Part shown: in pieces, positions 34,001 to 42,065 of the stretch | Layout of the letters: every line of letters begins with the position of its first letter | Numbering within the stretch: position 1 is the stretch's first letter | DNA from: Bacteroidia bacterium | Lineage (GTDB): Bacteria; Bacteroidota; Bacteroidia; Chitinophagales; UBA2359 | Direction: 5' to 3' | Assembly (NCBI GenBank): GCA_030427245.1 | Contig: JAUHXA010000014.1 | Coordinates: 1-64,000 of the forward strand | DNA: 64,000 nucleotides | Notes under the pieces: generated by a model | Databases searched by the model: none | Told to the model about the DNA's origin: nothing | What the model saw: only the letters and a program-made list of their open reading frames with translations | Translations under genes and position numbers: made by a program

Positions 34001-36281
34001 GTCTGCTCGAATTAAGTTCATTGACCAACAAAATGACCTCGACCAAACCCTACTCGAGTCAGAATACATCCGCAATGAACAATCCCTCAACGCATTTATC
34101 GAAACCGAAAAAGCAAAATTAGAGCAGTTAGAAAGTCTAAACGACCAGAAAAAAGAAGGGCTTATCCGTTTTGCCTCCACCGAGCAGTCGGTTCAGCAAG
34201 AAATAGCAGACAAGAACATTGCCTATGAAGAAGCAAAACTAAAATCCTTCTTAGATGCTGCCAATAAAAAACTGGAAGTTCTTCGGCAAGCAGGCAAAGC
34301 CGAGTCGCTCGAAGCGAAAAAAATACAACTTGAAATTCTCAAGGAACAGGAAGCCTTTGAGGACTTCAAATTGAAGCGAATAGAAGACTTGAATGACCAA
34401 CAATTAGAGAGCATCCTCCGAAACAAGGCGCTCGAAATTGAGGTCATGCGAGAAGGAAACCAAAAAGTGTTAGCAGAGCTTCAACTCAATCAGGTAGAAC
34501 GATTCAGGACCTTCAATGAATCCGAAGAAAAACGGCTGGAAGATTTCTCCAAAGCGCAAGCCGAGTATCGTCAAAAACTCATAGATGCGGACTATGAAGA
34601 AACCCAAATAGAGCGCAAATTAGCGACTGAGAGAGAGAAGTTTATTGAAGAAAAAGAACAGCGAGAACAAGCTCTTCGTGATAAATTTGCGGAAGAACGT
34701 TTGCAGCTTAGAAGGGATGCACTCATCAAAGAGAGTCAGCTTGTGGCTGATTTTATCAATGTGGCCAGTGAACGAGGGCAATTGGAATCTGATTTTGGGG
34801 TATCAAATCAAATCCTTGCATTACAACAACAATTAAAAAACAGAGAAATATCCCTCAAGGAATTTGAAGACAAATCAGAGGGAATTCAGCAGCAAGCATT
34901 AGAAGTCTTTAGAGAAAAGCAAAAGCAGCGCACAGAGGCATTGATTGTAGAATTAGAAAAACAAGCCGATTTATTAGCAGCAGGAACAGAGGAGGAAAAG
35001 CTCCAGGCAGAAGAATTGAAAAACGAAATTCTACGCATCAAAAAACAACAAGTAGATGAGGAGATAGAAGTAATCGAAAAGGGCCTGGAAGGAGAAAAGA
35101 AAAAACGAGAAGACTTTATCAGAGACTTGGAGGAAGACTTCGAGCGAATCCTACAAGTACTTGATATTGCAGGAACATTTTTTGAGGCTGCTTCCAATAA
35201 CAGAATTGGGGCAATCGACAAACAGATTGACCGAAGCGAGAAGCGTATTGAAGAACTGCAAGCAAAAGCCGAAAATGCCAATGAGCAGGAGCGATTAAGC
35301 ATTGAGGCAAAAATCAAATCAGAAGAAAGCTTAATAGAAGGGTTAGACAAAAAGAAAGAAGACCTTGAGCGCAAAGAATTTGAAAGAAACAAAGCCAAAT
35401 CCATTGCAGAAGCATTGATCGCTGGAGCATTGGCTATTTTGAAGGCGACTCCCAATCCATTCTTAATTGCATTGGCTTCTGCTACAACTGCAGCACAAGT
35501 AGCCCTCATTGCAAGCCAAAGCTATGCGATTGGCGGGCTACTCATGGAATCTATCCAATCAAGCATGTTGCGTCAATCACTTGGACTTTCCAAATACGCC
35601 AAAGGGGACTTACTTGCCGATGGGCTGCAAGTGCTTTCACATGGACACATACCAAGTCGAAGCGGAATCATATCAGGGCCACCTCATGCAGCAGGAGGTA
35701 TCAAAGCCCGAACCGCATCTGGAAGAATCATAGAAGTCGAAGGACAGGAACCCACGGCAGTACAAGGCACAGGAGCAAACGCCATTCGCCTCATTTATAC
35801 CAAGAAAGTAGCCCGCAATCCATTTTTGAAGCAAGTAGCCCTTATGACCGAATCGGGCAAAATAGACCCCATCAAATTGGCGGTTGGTAGCTTCATCAAC
35901 AGACTTAGTGGAGGCAAAGACTTTTACAATACGACAGGAACAGGAGGATTGAAATTTGAATACGGGGGCTCGCTTGCCGACAGAATGACACCCCGATTGC
36001 CCATGTCGGTACTGTACAACACAGGAGGAGCTACAAGTGGAGGCTTTGGGAGTGCCGTTGTTAGCACAAACGATGCATTGGTAAAAATGCAAATCGCAGC
36101 AACCGAAAAGCAAAATCGGTTGATAGCCGAACAAAACGCACTGCTCCAAGAAAACACCCAAGAAGTACGAGCTGTTTCGGGGGCAATCAACGCCCTCGAA
36201 GCAGATGCCACTATCCCTTTCACCAAAAAAGTAACCGACACTCAACAAAAGATTCAACAATTATCCAATAATGCCAAATAA
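31080..36281 (+). CDS. Tail tape-measure protein (TP901 family core)
   Basis: 1733 residues. The N-terminal 330 residues are coiled coil. Residues about 335-620 carry the TP901-type tape-measure core (GATFEQKLKDVQAVSGATGQ, then FTSSEVAELAKEYSKLGF and GIDGSRAGTSLRRIF). Long E/K/Q/R-rich coiled coils run to about 1500. Hydrophobic helices near 1440-1490 (SIAEALIAGALAILKATPNP) may insert in the host membrane, and a Gly-rich C-terminal part follows. The length sets tail length; this size fits a long flexible tail. Confidence 0.93.
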   Translation: MANNQLVYTIELRNGKLIKDINDFIKKNQEGADSIEQIAEANKKLIAVAKQATDRTTEGYKKLAAQISANKAEVKAFNQEITNTPNNKSYEQLRSEIDRTANTIEGLRLKQKLLKEAFEKQEIGSQGYAQLQLRLKETNLELKKQLDTVKKSTQSLGGVNESAKFAAGSYGELRQNIKTAKDELQKYTVGSKQYEVAQKNLNELLQKEVDIRRTQPSLFQTRITQAINESDAVKKLQTAAANLRLEQGALTQASKDNADAQAEVRKEMERTAKVSGKSSAEYKELEQKLKSLETQEVRNTKEFKRIREELQKTNTAIDKASKGFSGIGKNLKTVGALVVAKLGFDAVKDSFLATVKAGATFEQKLKDVQAVSGATGQELRKIEQLSLKLGGSTQFTSSEVAELAKEYSKLGFTINEIVQVAPGTLDLATATGTTLQESAVITGATLRAFQLDVSETSRVVDVLALSSSNSALDMEKISNSLKFVAPVAAAANIDLEAVVGTLGALANVGIDGSRAGTSLRRIFSDISTEGSKLTKTLGFTVKTGDDLIRAFKQLQKEGVDNAKAQALVGREAQSAFVSLVAQADKVEELAKTYDGATGSAERIASVQRDSLNVAFLTFLSAIEALQINITKYLNGPLRGLLAGMTSLVNLFNDFIKIPVSEQLKDEQRELGNLVKSIQVTNKNQEARKQLIEELQAKYPDFLKNIDAQTVSNEQLAGRLLEVNQILEDNIRLQVEQEKFDIAQAKRDAVQEQRKATQKKLTELLIEAEKEYGVTIKTTGSATEIAADAFEQLRKQSTASTLGLNFFAKNFVETLNELRFAEEDYSKASEGVAEAVNGKIGALRSYVQDTGDATKKTELLTLELEQLNKQYSVLSAEGADANQIASVLSQIKATQKELSALEIELAPVPNAEDAGDETGKDFTKGFSSQISKIQREIADNLELGLFDVSDKLAASLEKFGEDGKRAAKRAYEQILSARIKFIDQQNDLDQTLLESEYIRNEQSLNAFIETEKAKLEQLESLNDQKKEGLIRFASTEQSVQQEIADKNIAYEEAKLKSFLDAANKKLEVLRQAGKAESLEAKKIQLEILKEQEAFEDFKLKRIEDLNDQQLESILRNKALEIEVMREGNQKVLAELQLNQVERFRTFNESEEKRLEDFSKAQAEYRQKLIDADYEETQIERKLATEREKFIEEKEQREQALRDKFAEERLQLRRDALIKESQLVADFINVASERGQLESDFGVSNQILALQQQLKNREISLKEFEDKSEGIQQQALEVFREKQKQRTEALIVELEKQADLLAAGTEEEKLQAEELKNEILRIKKQQVDEEIEVIEKGLEGEKKKREDFIRDLEEDFERILQVLDIAGTFFEAASNNRIGAIDKQIDRSEKRIEELQAKAENANEQERLSIEAKIKSEESLIEGLDKKKEDLERKEFERNKAKSIAEALIAGALAILKATPNPFLIALASATTAAQVALIASQSYAIGGLLMESIQSSMLRQSLGLSKYAKGDLLADGLQVLSHGHIPSRSGIISGPPHAAGGIKARTASGRIIEVEGQEPTAVQGTGANAIRLIYTKKVARNPFLKQVALMTESGKIDPIKLAVGSFINRLSGGKDFYNTTGTGGLKFEYGGSLADRMTPRLPMSVLYNTGGATSGGFGSAVVSTNDALVKMQIAATEKQNRLIAEQNALLQENTQEVRAVSGAINALEADATIPFTKKVTDTQQKIQQLSNNAK

Positions 36282-36300
36282 CAAATAAACTGTATAGCGT

Positions 36301-36672
36301 ATGTATTCAATACCACCCAACAAAGAAACCGTCCAACAATGGAAGAAGTTGTTTTTAGCCAGAATTTGTCCCGACTTAGATGTTCAAACCGCTATCGAGA
36401 CAGGATTAATCCCTCCGCTAACCATGCGGAATTATGCCATCATCTACGAATTAGACAGCCTAATAGTCGACCAAGGATTCACCAAAGACTTTGCGTGTGA
36501 CCTTCTGCTGTCACAAGAGCTGTTTTTTTACAATGGGAAACTCTTATCTAAAAGCACACTCAATAAAGTCTATACCCACAATAAGTACGACTTTACAGAT
36601 GCGTTTAATAAGTGCAAGAAAAAAGAAGGAGAAGAAGAAGAGGAGAATGTAGAAGAGGTTTCCGCCACATAA
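36301..36672 (+). CDS. Hypothetical protein after tape measure
   Basis: 123 residues, 19 bp after the tape-measure stop. Helical, ending in an acidic tail (KKKEGEEEEENVEEV). Position suggests a tail protein, though the family is not recognised. A 16-bp hairpin overlaps its stop. Confidence 0.65.
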   Translation: MYSIPPNKETVQQWKKLFLARICPDLDVQTAIETGLIPPLTMRNYAIIYELDSLIVDQGFTKDFACDLLLSQELFFYNGKLLSKSTLNKVYTHNKYDFTDAFNKCKKKEGEEEEENVEEVSAT

Positions 36673-36710
36673 AGCAATGGGAGGATTTTAGATGAATCCT
36701 CCCATTGCTT
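36672..36710 (+). terminator. Strong 16-bp hairpin after tape-measure unit
   Basis: AAGCAATGGGAGGATT (36672-36687) is perfectly complementary to AATCCTCCCATTGCTT (36695-36710). No U-tract on either strand, so it is a stabiliser or factor-dependent terminator and not a classic one. Confidence 0.65.
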
Positions 36711-36713
36711 ATA

Positions 36714-36908
36714 TAAAAAATAAAAAATGGCTCTCAGCTTATGACTAAGACAAGAGCCCTGACAAATTGCTTCTCCAGAATGAGTGAAACAATACTATAA
36801 AAAACGTGTGAGGAATCAAATTTCGGCGATGAAATTCGGGGCGTATTCCTAAAACACTTATAATAAAAATCAATAAATTAATAATTAATTTATTGAGTCA
36901 ATTGTAAT
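36714..36908 (-). ncRNA. Candidate minus-strand small RNA
   Basis: On the minus strand a promoter (36944-36915) is followed after about 150 nt by a terminator: GGCTCT/AGAGCC (36758-36729) and then a T-rich tract (complement of 36713-36728). No minus-strand ORF is credible here. The RNA would contain the palindrome at 36870-36896 and a GAATTTC/GAAATT hairpin. Confidence 0.45.
36870..36896 (+). promoter_or_regulatory. 27-bp AT-rich perfect palindrome
   Basis: TCAATAAATTAAT, A, ATTAATTTATTGA: 13+1+13. It lies just downstream of the minus-strand promoter, so it may be an operator or the 5' hairpin of the candidate small RNA. Confidence 0.5.
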
Positions 36909-36914
36909 GTCGTG

Positions 36915-36944
36915 CAAAGATAGAAAAACAATTGTAGAATACAA
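36915..36944 (-). promoter_or_regulatory. Minus-strand Bacteroidota-type promoter
   Basis: Minus strand: TTG (36944-36942), a 19-nt spacer, TATCTTTG (36922-36915), a full TAnnTTTG match. The remaining gap to 37144 holds no gene I can support. Confidence 0.55.
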
Positions 36945-37144
36945 GTATAAGAATTGTCAAGGTATAAAAACTAAATGTCGAGACATAAAAAAAGAGCATA
37001 AATAACTATAAGTTAATCACTTGCGCCAATAAAAAAATAAACTCCTTATTTATACCTCCTTTCATAACAGACCATATAGACCTATATTAGCGTAATAGAA
37101 ATTAAAAACTGAACCGAAATACTTTTCTCACGCAAAACAAGAAC

Positions 37145-38728
37145 TTGAAAAACCAAATACAAATCGAGGGAGATTGGCTCATCTCTGCCAATGGAAGAAG
37201 TGCTTTGGAGGATAGAATCAACAGTCCAGAAAGCACGAACCTCGAGATGATGGTCGCAGAGAAAGGAGAAGAAGCCGTAAAGATTCCCAAAAGCTGGTCA
37301 AGCAACAACCTACAGCCCCGATACGCCAGTATATCACAAGACTCTTGGGATATTGGTCACGAAGATTGGGAAGAGCGAAGAAAAAGCAAAGTTCAAACCA
37401 CGTTCATTGAAACCTCCAACGGGCAAAGCATTGCAGTGCTGGCCATCAAAGGCACGATACTCTATGACTGCTCAGTTTACCAAGAATATTGGTACGGAGT
37501 CTGTAGCATGAAGCGCATAGCTCGACAGTTAGACGAACTGCGAAACAACAACAATGTACTCGGAGTCGTACTATGTGTCGATTCACCAGGAGGAGCAGTA
37601 AGTGGAACATCCCTTGCGCTCAAACACCTAAAGCTACTCAGAGAAAAAAAGCCTGTATGGTCGGTTGTTGAAATGGCAACGTCAGGCGCACAGCTTTTGG
37701 TAGCAGAGACAGAACGCATTATCTGTATGACCGAAGCAGTGACATTAGGAAGCTTAGGCGTTTTTACTCAACTGCAAGACAGAAGCGGATTTGAAGAGCA
37801 AATCGGAATCAAAACAGTCTACGTAACCGCTACAAGGTCCGTCAGGAAATTAGACTACCGAGGAGACCAGCCGATGTCAGAAGATGCAGAAGCAGCCATC
37901 ACCCACAGAATGAATCAAATTCTCGATTGGATGATAACCGTCATGCGAGAAGGCAGAGGCATATCGGAAGACAGTGAGGCGTTTAATGCCGACATGTATC
38001 GAGCAGATATAGCCATACAGTTAGGTCTTGCCGATGAAATAGCCGAAGGAGACGCAGTAGAAGCCGCTATCAATGGCCTGCTCGTAGGATTGAGAAGTTA
38101 CATCCCTCCAAGCAGACGAATAGACACTGTGGAGGCCACCAACAATGCAAACACAAAATTATTAAACAATAACACCATGTCAAAAGAGAATCTAACTTTT
38201 GCGAATCTACCCGCAGCAGCCGAAGGACAAAGCGGTGAAATCATTGCTTTCACTAACACTCTTGCAGCAAGAGAATCGCACGAAATGCAAGAGACAGGAG
38301 ATTATGTGCTTGTACCCAAAAGCTACATGACCCAGCTTGACGAAACCTTTGCTAATAGCGATGTAGAAGCCTCTGCAAAGCTCAAAGAACAATTGAATAC
38401 TGTCTTGGACAAGGATGAAAAAATACTTGGTGCACACATTCAGTTGAAGAAGGACTTGGCAACCGCTAAGACAAGCAATGACGAAGCACAAGCAACCATC
38501 ACACAGCAAAACGACCGCATCCAAGTCTTAGAAGGAATCATTACCACAAAAATTGGTAAAGATGCATTGAAAGGCGGAGGAGGTTCTGGTTCGGGAAACG
38601 AAGACGGTAGTTTGACAGGCGACAATACCGACAACGCACAAGGAGGAACTCCTGAAGGCATCACAGGCGGAATTGAAAGCAGAATTGCAGCAATGCAAGC
38701 AAAAATGAAAACAGCAGGGATTGAGTAG
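37145..38728 (+). CDS. Prohead protease (S49/SppA type) fused to scaffold
   Basis: 527 residues from a TTG start; an in-frame stop lies just upstream and the first ATG is codon 35. Residues about 95-320 match S49 peptidases as in lambda gpC: VDSPGG at 145-150, nucleophile S180 in ATSGAQLL, LGSLGV at 201-206, and K235 as a possible general base. Residues 345-527 form a helical, Gly-rich scaffold-like tail with coiled coil. The protease matures the prohead; the scaffold part directs capsid assembly. Immediately upstream of the capsid gene. Confidence 0.82.
   Translation: MKNQIQIEGDWLISANGRSALEDRINSPESTNLEMMVAEKGEEAVKIPKSWSSNNLQPRYASISQDSWDIGHEDWEERRKSKVQTTFIETSNGQSIAVLAIKGTILYDCSVYQEYWYGVCSMKRIARQLDELRNNNNVLGVVLCVDSPGGAVSGTSLALKHLKLLREKKPVWSVVEMATSGAQLLVAETERIICMTEAVTLGSLGVFTQLQDRSGFEEQIGIKTVYVTATRSVRKLDYRGDQPMSEDAEAAITHRMNQILDWMITVMREGRGISEDSEAFNADMYRADIAIQLGLADEIAEGDAVEAAINGLLVGLRSYIPPSRRIDTVEATNNANTKLLNNNTMSKENLTFANLPAAAEGQSGEIIAFTNTLAARESHEMQETGDYVLVPKSYMTQLDETFANSDVEASAKLKEQLNTVLDKDEKILGAHIQLKKDLATAKTSNDEAQATITQQNDRIQVLEGIITTKIGKDALKGGGGSGSGNEDGSLTGDNTDNAQGGTPEGITGGIESRIAAMQAKMKTAGIE
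38177..38728 (+). CDS. Nested scaffold protein from an internal start
   Basis: In-frame ATG 38177 (codon 345 of the protease) stands behind AAACAATAACACC, a leader of the same style as true starts here, and right after an Asn-rich linker. The 183-residue product (MSKENLTFANLPAAAEG ...) would be a free scaffold, as lambda Nu3 is to gpC. Supported by position and leader only. Confidence 0.5.
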   Translation: MSKENLTFANLPAAAEGQSGEIIAFTNTLAARESHEMQETGDYVLVPKSYMTQLDETFANSDVEASAKLKEQLNTVLDKDEKILGAHIQLKKDLATAKTSNDEAQATITQQNDRIQVLEGIITTKIGKDALKGGGGSGSGNEDGSLTGDNTDNAQGGTPEGITGGIESRIAAMQAKMKTAGIE

Positions 38729-38747
38729 ATAAAACTCCTCTTCCTCA

Positions 38748-38823
38748 CACGTATATTTTTTTTGTTGGCTGATTTGAATCAGCAAAGATAAAACACAAAT
38801 CAGCCAACCTATTCACACGTATA
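38748..38823 (+). promoter_or_regulatory. Double CACGTATA element flanking a hairpin (elements 11 and 12)
   Basis: CACGTATA at 38748-38755 and again at 38816-38823. Between them GTTGGCTGATTTG (38764-38776) and CAAATCAGCCAAC (38796-38808) form a perfect 13-bp hairpin whose loop contains ATCAGCAA (38778-38785). It is the leader of the capsid gene, the most strongly expressed gene in most phages. Confidence 0.75.
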
Positions 38824-38838
38824 TTAACACTAAGGCAA

Positions 38839-40554
38839 ATGTTCAGAGTTAGCGACAATAGACTTAATACCTATGCGGAGCAAGTGCAAGAGTGTGGAGG
38901 TTGGATACCTGCACAATCACAATCCGCAACCTACCGCCATCAAACGGCAAGCGGAGCAAGAGTAGCCATTGAGGTAATCCCTGGCACTTACGACTATTCC
39001 ATCAGTGATGATTTTCACATGCTCCAAATGGCAATCCAAGAACGTCAAATCGGAGAAAGTATGCTCGCAATGTCTGGGGGGGAATACCTCTACATGACAA
39101 CAGAAAGCGATGCAGCACGAAAAATTCCAATCGTAGAAGATGATATTGTCATCGGATACGCAAAAGGGAAATACTCTGGAGCATCAGACGAGCGAAGCTG
39201 CAGTAAGTTCAGAGACAGTGTTGGACACGATTTGGTGACCAATAGATTCATCTGTACATTTCCTATGGAAAACAACTTCACCAAATGTTTACTCACTTAT
39301 CTGCAGACAATTGGGGAAAGATGGATTCGCAGACAAAGCAGTCGAAATACAAATGGAGTCATCTACCCGATGGATGGAGAACAAGCCATTCAGTTGGGCG
39401 AAAGGTTGAAAGACAAGATGATTGCACAGTTGATGCTCAACAATCAAGAGCAGCTCGCTCGCAACATCATTCAAGGAGACACCATGTCTTCTGACCGCAA
39501 ACTCACCATCTTAGAAGGAGCCTTGAAGCAACTTTTCTATGTCGCACAAATTGGGCAGTCTAAAGAATCGGTACAATTCACCTTGCAGCGAGTAACCACC
39601 GATATGGCTATTGAAATCCAAATGGGAGCGCAACTCTTCCGAGTGGATTATGATACCAATGACGCAACAACCGTAGAGGCTCTTATCAGCAAAATCAACA
39701 ACATCACTGTTGGTGGCAAATACCCAATGCAAGCCACACGAGTTATCAACTCTGACGATTCGCTTGCAACGGATTCTTTTGTTATCACCAGTACAGATGC
39801 CTCTCAGCCATTGCCGATTGACCCACTCAAAGTAGTTTGGAAAACTCCTTCTTCAATGAATCCAAACGCAGAGGTCAAAGCAGACGTGTTGGTAGACTAT
39901 TCCGTAGTAGACAAATCCCTTGTGCTTCCATACCGAGCAAATGAAACCTCTCTCAACAAAATTCAAAACTTGTTGGCTGATTGGAAAAAATATGTTCGCT
40001 ACAATGAAACCTTCCAGGAGGTAATCGGAGATGTATGGATTCACATCAGCAGAGAGTTGGCAGTAGAATGGGAAGAAGGTTTTGCCATGTTGCAGCCCAA
40101 TGCGGTTGGACTTGGACAAACTTCATTGGATCAAACACGAGCCCAATCGCTATCCGACAAAAACGTACTCCAATCTCTTGCAGCCAAATTGGGGGTGAGA
40201 GGAATTCATGTAGACCCATATATGACTGGAGACATCTGGTTTGGTACGCCAAAAGAGAACTTCATCTTTGGAGTAAACACAGGCATGAATGACAACTACA
40301 TCAATATTTCAATAGGTGGAATAGGCGCTCACAAAACTTGTAGTGTAACAGGTCAAATGAAGAGCATTGAAGGGCATTTGGTAGTTGATTCAAAAGCACA
40401 CTACGGTGTAGGCTTTAGACGGTATGCTTATGTTATTAGCAATCTGTCTCAAGATGGAGACCCATTGCCTGTATCATTCAAGCCACTTGACCCTGATTGT
40501 TTTGGACGCAAACCAATTGAAAGCAATGTAATTGTGCAGGCAGTAGCCGCATAA
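38839..40554 (+). CDS. Major capsid protein (probable)
   Basis: 571 residues, first gene after the protease/scaffold. Long, soluble, mixed alpha/beta, without signal or enzyme motifs. Segments such as FHMLQMAIQERQIGESMLAM and VGFRRYAYVISNLSQDG are compatible with a capsid fold, but sequence alone does not prove it. Position after the S49 protease and the special double-element leader support the call. Confidence 0.65.
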   Translation: MFRVSDNRLNTYAEQVQECGGWIPAQSQSATYRHQTASGARVAIEVIPGTYDYSISDDFHMLQMAIQERQIGESMLAMSGGEYLYMTTESDAARKIPIVEDDIVIGYAKGKYSGASDERSCSKFRDSVGHDLVTNRFICTFPMENNFTKCLLTYLQTIGERWIRRQSSRNTNGVIYPMDGEQAIQLGERLKDKMIAQLMLNNQEQLARNIIQGDTMSSDRKLTILEGALKQLFYVAQIGQSKESVQFTLQRVTTDMAIEIQMGAQLFRVDYDTNDATTVEALISKINNITVGGKYPMQATRVINSDDSLATDSFVITSTDASQPLPIDPLKVVWKTPSSMNPNAEVKADVLVDYSVVDKSLVLPYRANETSLNKIQNLLADWKKYVRYNETFQEVIGDVWIHISRELAVEWEEGFAMLQPNAVGLGQTSLDQTRAQSLSDKNVLQSLAAKLGVRGIHVDPYMTGDIWFGTPKENFIFGVNTGMNDNYINISIGGIGAHKTCSVTGQMKSIEGHLVVDSKAHYGVGFRRYAYVISNLSQDGDPLPVSFKPLDPDCFGRKPIESNVIVQAVAA

Positions 40555-40665
40555 TCGAAAGCTATACAGTAAAGTTCTTTTCATATTCATTTTACGAATG
40601 CTCAGAAGGAGGTTAATGGCATTGCCTCCTTCTAATAGCATCTTTTTTTTAAATCAAGTAATAAA

Positions 40666-41205
40666 ATGGCTACTACTGTTCACATACCTCTTTATACCAC
40701 TGCAATAGGTGGAAAGATTGAAGAAATCGAATTTGATGTTTTTGTAAAAGGCAGCGACACAGCTGTTGCTACTGCCAAGGCCACAGCCGCAAATGGCTAT
40801 GTGGTGAATGCAACAGGACTCACCGCAGGAGTCGTTTATTTGTTTAAAATGAAAAGCGCAGATGGGGTAGTTCTTGCACCCTCTCTTCAAAAAACGCCAT
40901 TTATTGGCGCATTGGAGTTTGAAGCGTATGTTCCTCAAAGTGGCCATGCCGTTGCTACGGTAGAAGACACTGCCACAACTCCTTTTACTGCACGAGGATT
41001 CGTAGCGGGAGAAACCGTAGTGACTTTTCCTGATGGCAAAGAACTCAAACAGCATGGTACGCCATCTGTCAATGCAGGAACAGGAGCGATTATTTACACA
41101 CCTGAAGATGGGTTTACAGGCAAAGACCAATTTTTGTACATCGTTTCAAAAGACGGTACGCCAATTGGACAACACTTAGTGGTCATTACTGTAAATGCAG
41201 AGTAA
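40666..41205 (+). CDS. Ig-like capsid decoration or head protein
   Basis: 179 residues. The second half has the bacterial Ig-like pattern GAIIYTPEDGFTGKDQFLYI. Ig-like proteins directly after the capsid gene commonly decorate the head. Short A/T-rich gap of 110 bp before it, including a weak hairpin. Confidence 0.6.
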   Translation: MATTVHIPLYTTAIGGKIEEIEFDVFVKGSDTAVATAKATAANGYVVNATGLTAGVVYLFKMKSADGVVLAPSLQKTPFIGALEFEAYVPQSGHAVATVEDTATTPFTARGFVAGETVVTFPDGKELKQHGTPSVNAGTGAIIYTPEDGFTGKDQFLYIVSKDGTPIGQHLVVITVNAE

Positions 41206-41207
41206 AG

Positions 41208-41266
41208 GCAAATATGATTCTGCATTTTACTTTGCATTACAATGATATTTGAAGAATCATATTTGC
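41208..41266 (+). promoter_or_regulatory. 13-bp perfect inverted repeat with CATATTTGC boxes
   Basis: GCAAATATGATTC (41208-41220) and GAATCATATTTGC (41254-41266), 33 nt apart, between two virion genes. The right arm repeats the AATCATATTTGC found at 5323-5334 and 5622-5633. CATATTTG is one base off the TAnnTTTG box, so promoter function on either strand is possible. Confidence 0.45.
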
Positions 41267-41333
41267 ATCACATAACAAAGAAATTATTTTCAAGGCTTAA
41301 AAACCCTGTAATCCTCATAAAAAACAAGGCACA

Positions 41334-42008
41334 ATGAATTGGGATTGCTCAACAGCTTCAAATTGTAAACTAACAAGATGCATCAAGAAGTCTTATGGCT
41401 CTTGTGATTTAACAGGCGGAACTGGCGGTGTTCAGAATGTTCACGTAGCCGTCCGCAATGCGATATTAAGCAAGGACTATGAAACGGTTGATGGTGTAAC
41501 CTATGTTCGCCAAATAGACCTTAACAACACGACCAATAATCCGACATCAGGTTGTGACAAGCATAAATTTTATCAAGCCTGTACCGAAAGCGACAACATA
41601 GCTTTCACGTTCAATGCGGATGTTGATACAACCAACAATGATGCGGTGACTCGTCCTGTGAGTTTGGCTTTGACGTTTACCGACATCACTCCCGAACTGG
41701 TGGCCACGTTTGAAGATTGGCTGCGTAAAGAGGTAGAGTTTTTCACGCAAGATGTGGAGACAGGCGAATGGATTTATGTCGGTGATGGCGGAGGGGTGAA
41801 AGTGACCAACTATGCGCTCGATTGGGGGAATAGTGAAACACCCAAATCTGCAATACTGACTCTTTCGGGTAGTGCTAAGAAGCCTGTCCAGTGGATAGTC
41901 CATACAACAGACACCGATGACGAAGATACAAACCTTGCGGAGCAGACCAATGCTTACCTGGAAGACATCGTACATGACTGTGCTGCTCAGGGAGCCGTAG
42001 CTTGTTAA
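41334..42008 (+). CDS. Candidate major tail (tube) protein
   Basis: 224 residues. Cys-rich first 40 residues (CSTASNCKLTRCIKKSYGSC), then a beta-rich body (RPVSLALTFTDITPELVATF ... YALDWGNSETPKSAILTLSG) in the style of tail-tube proteins. Acidic C-terminal stretch TDTDDEDTNL. Assigned by style and position, with modest certainty. Confidence 0.5.
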   Translation: MNWDCSTASNCKLTRCIKKSYGSCDLTGGTGGVQNVHVAVRNAILSKDYETVDGVTYVRQIDLNNTTNNPTSGCDKHKFYQACTESDNIAFTFNADVDTTNNDAVTRPVSLALTFTDITPELVATFEDWLRKEVEFFTQDVETGEWIYVGDGGGVKVTNYALDWGNSETPKSAILTLSGSAKKPVQWIVHTTDTDDEDTNLAEQTNAYLEDIVHDCAAQGAVAC

Positions 42009-42065
42009 GGCTGAGTTTAGAACGCCGAATAATAATTACAAAATTTTAACCCAATAATAAGTAAG

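Noticed and set aside
34886-36260. Long minus-strand ORFs opposite the tape measure
   Set aside because: Ser/Arg/Cys-rich antisense of coiled-coil codons; no starts with leaders.
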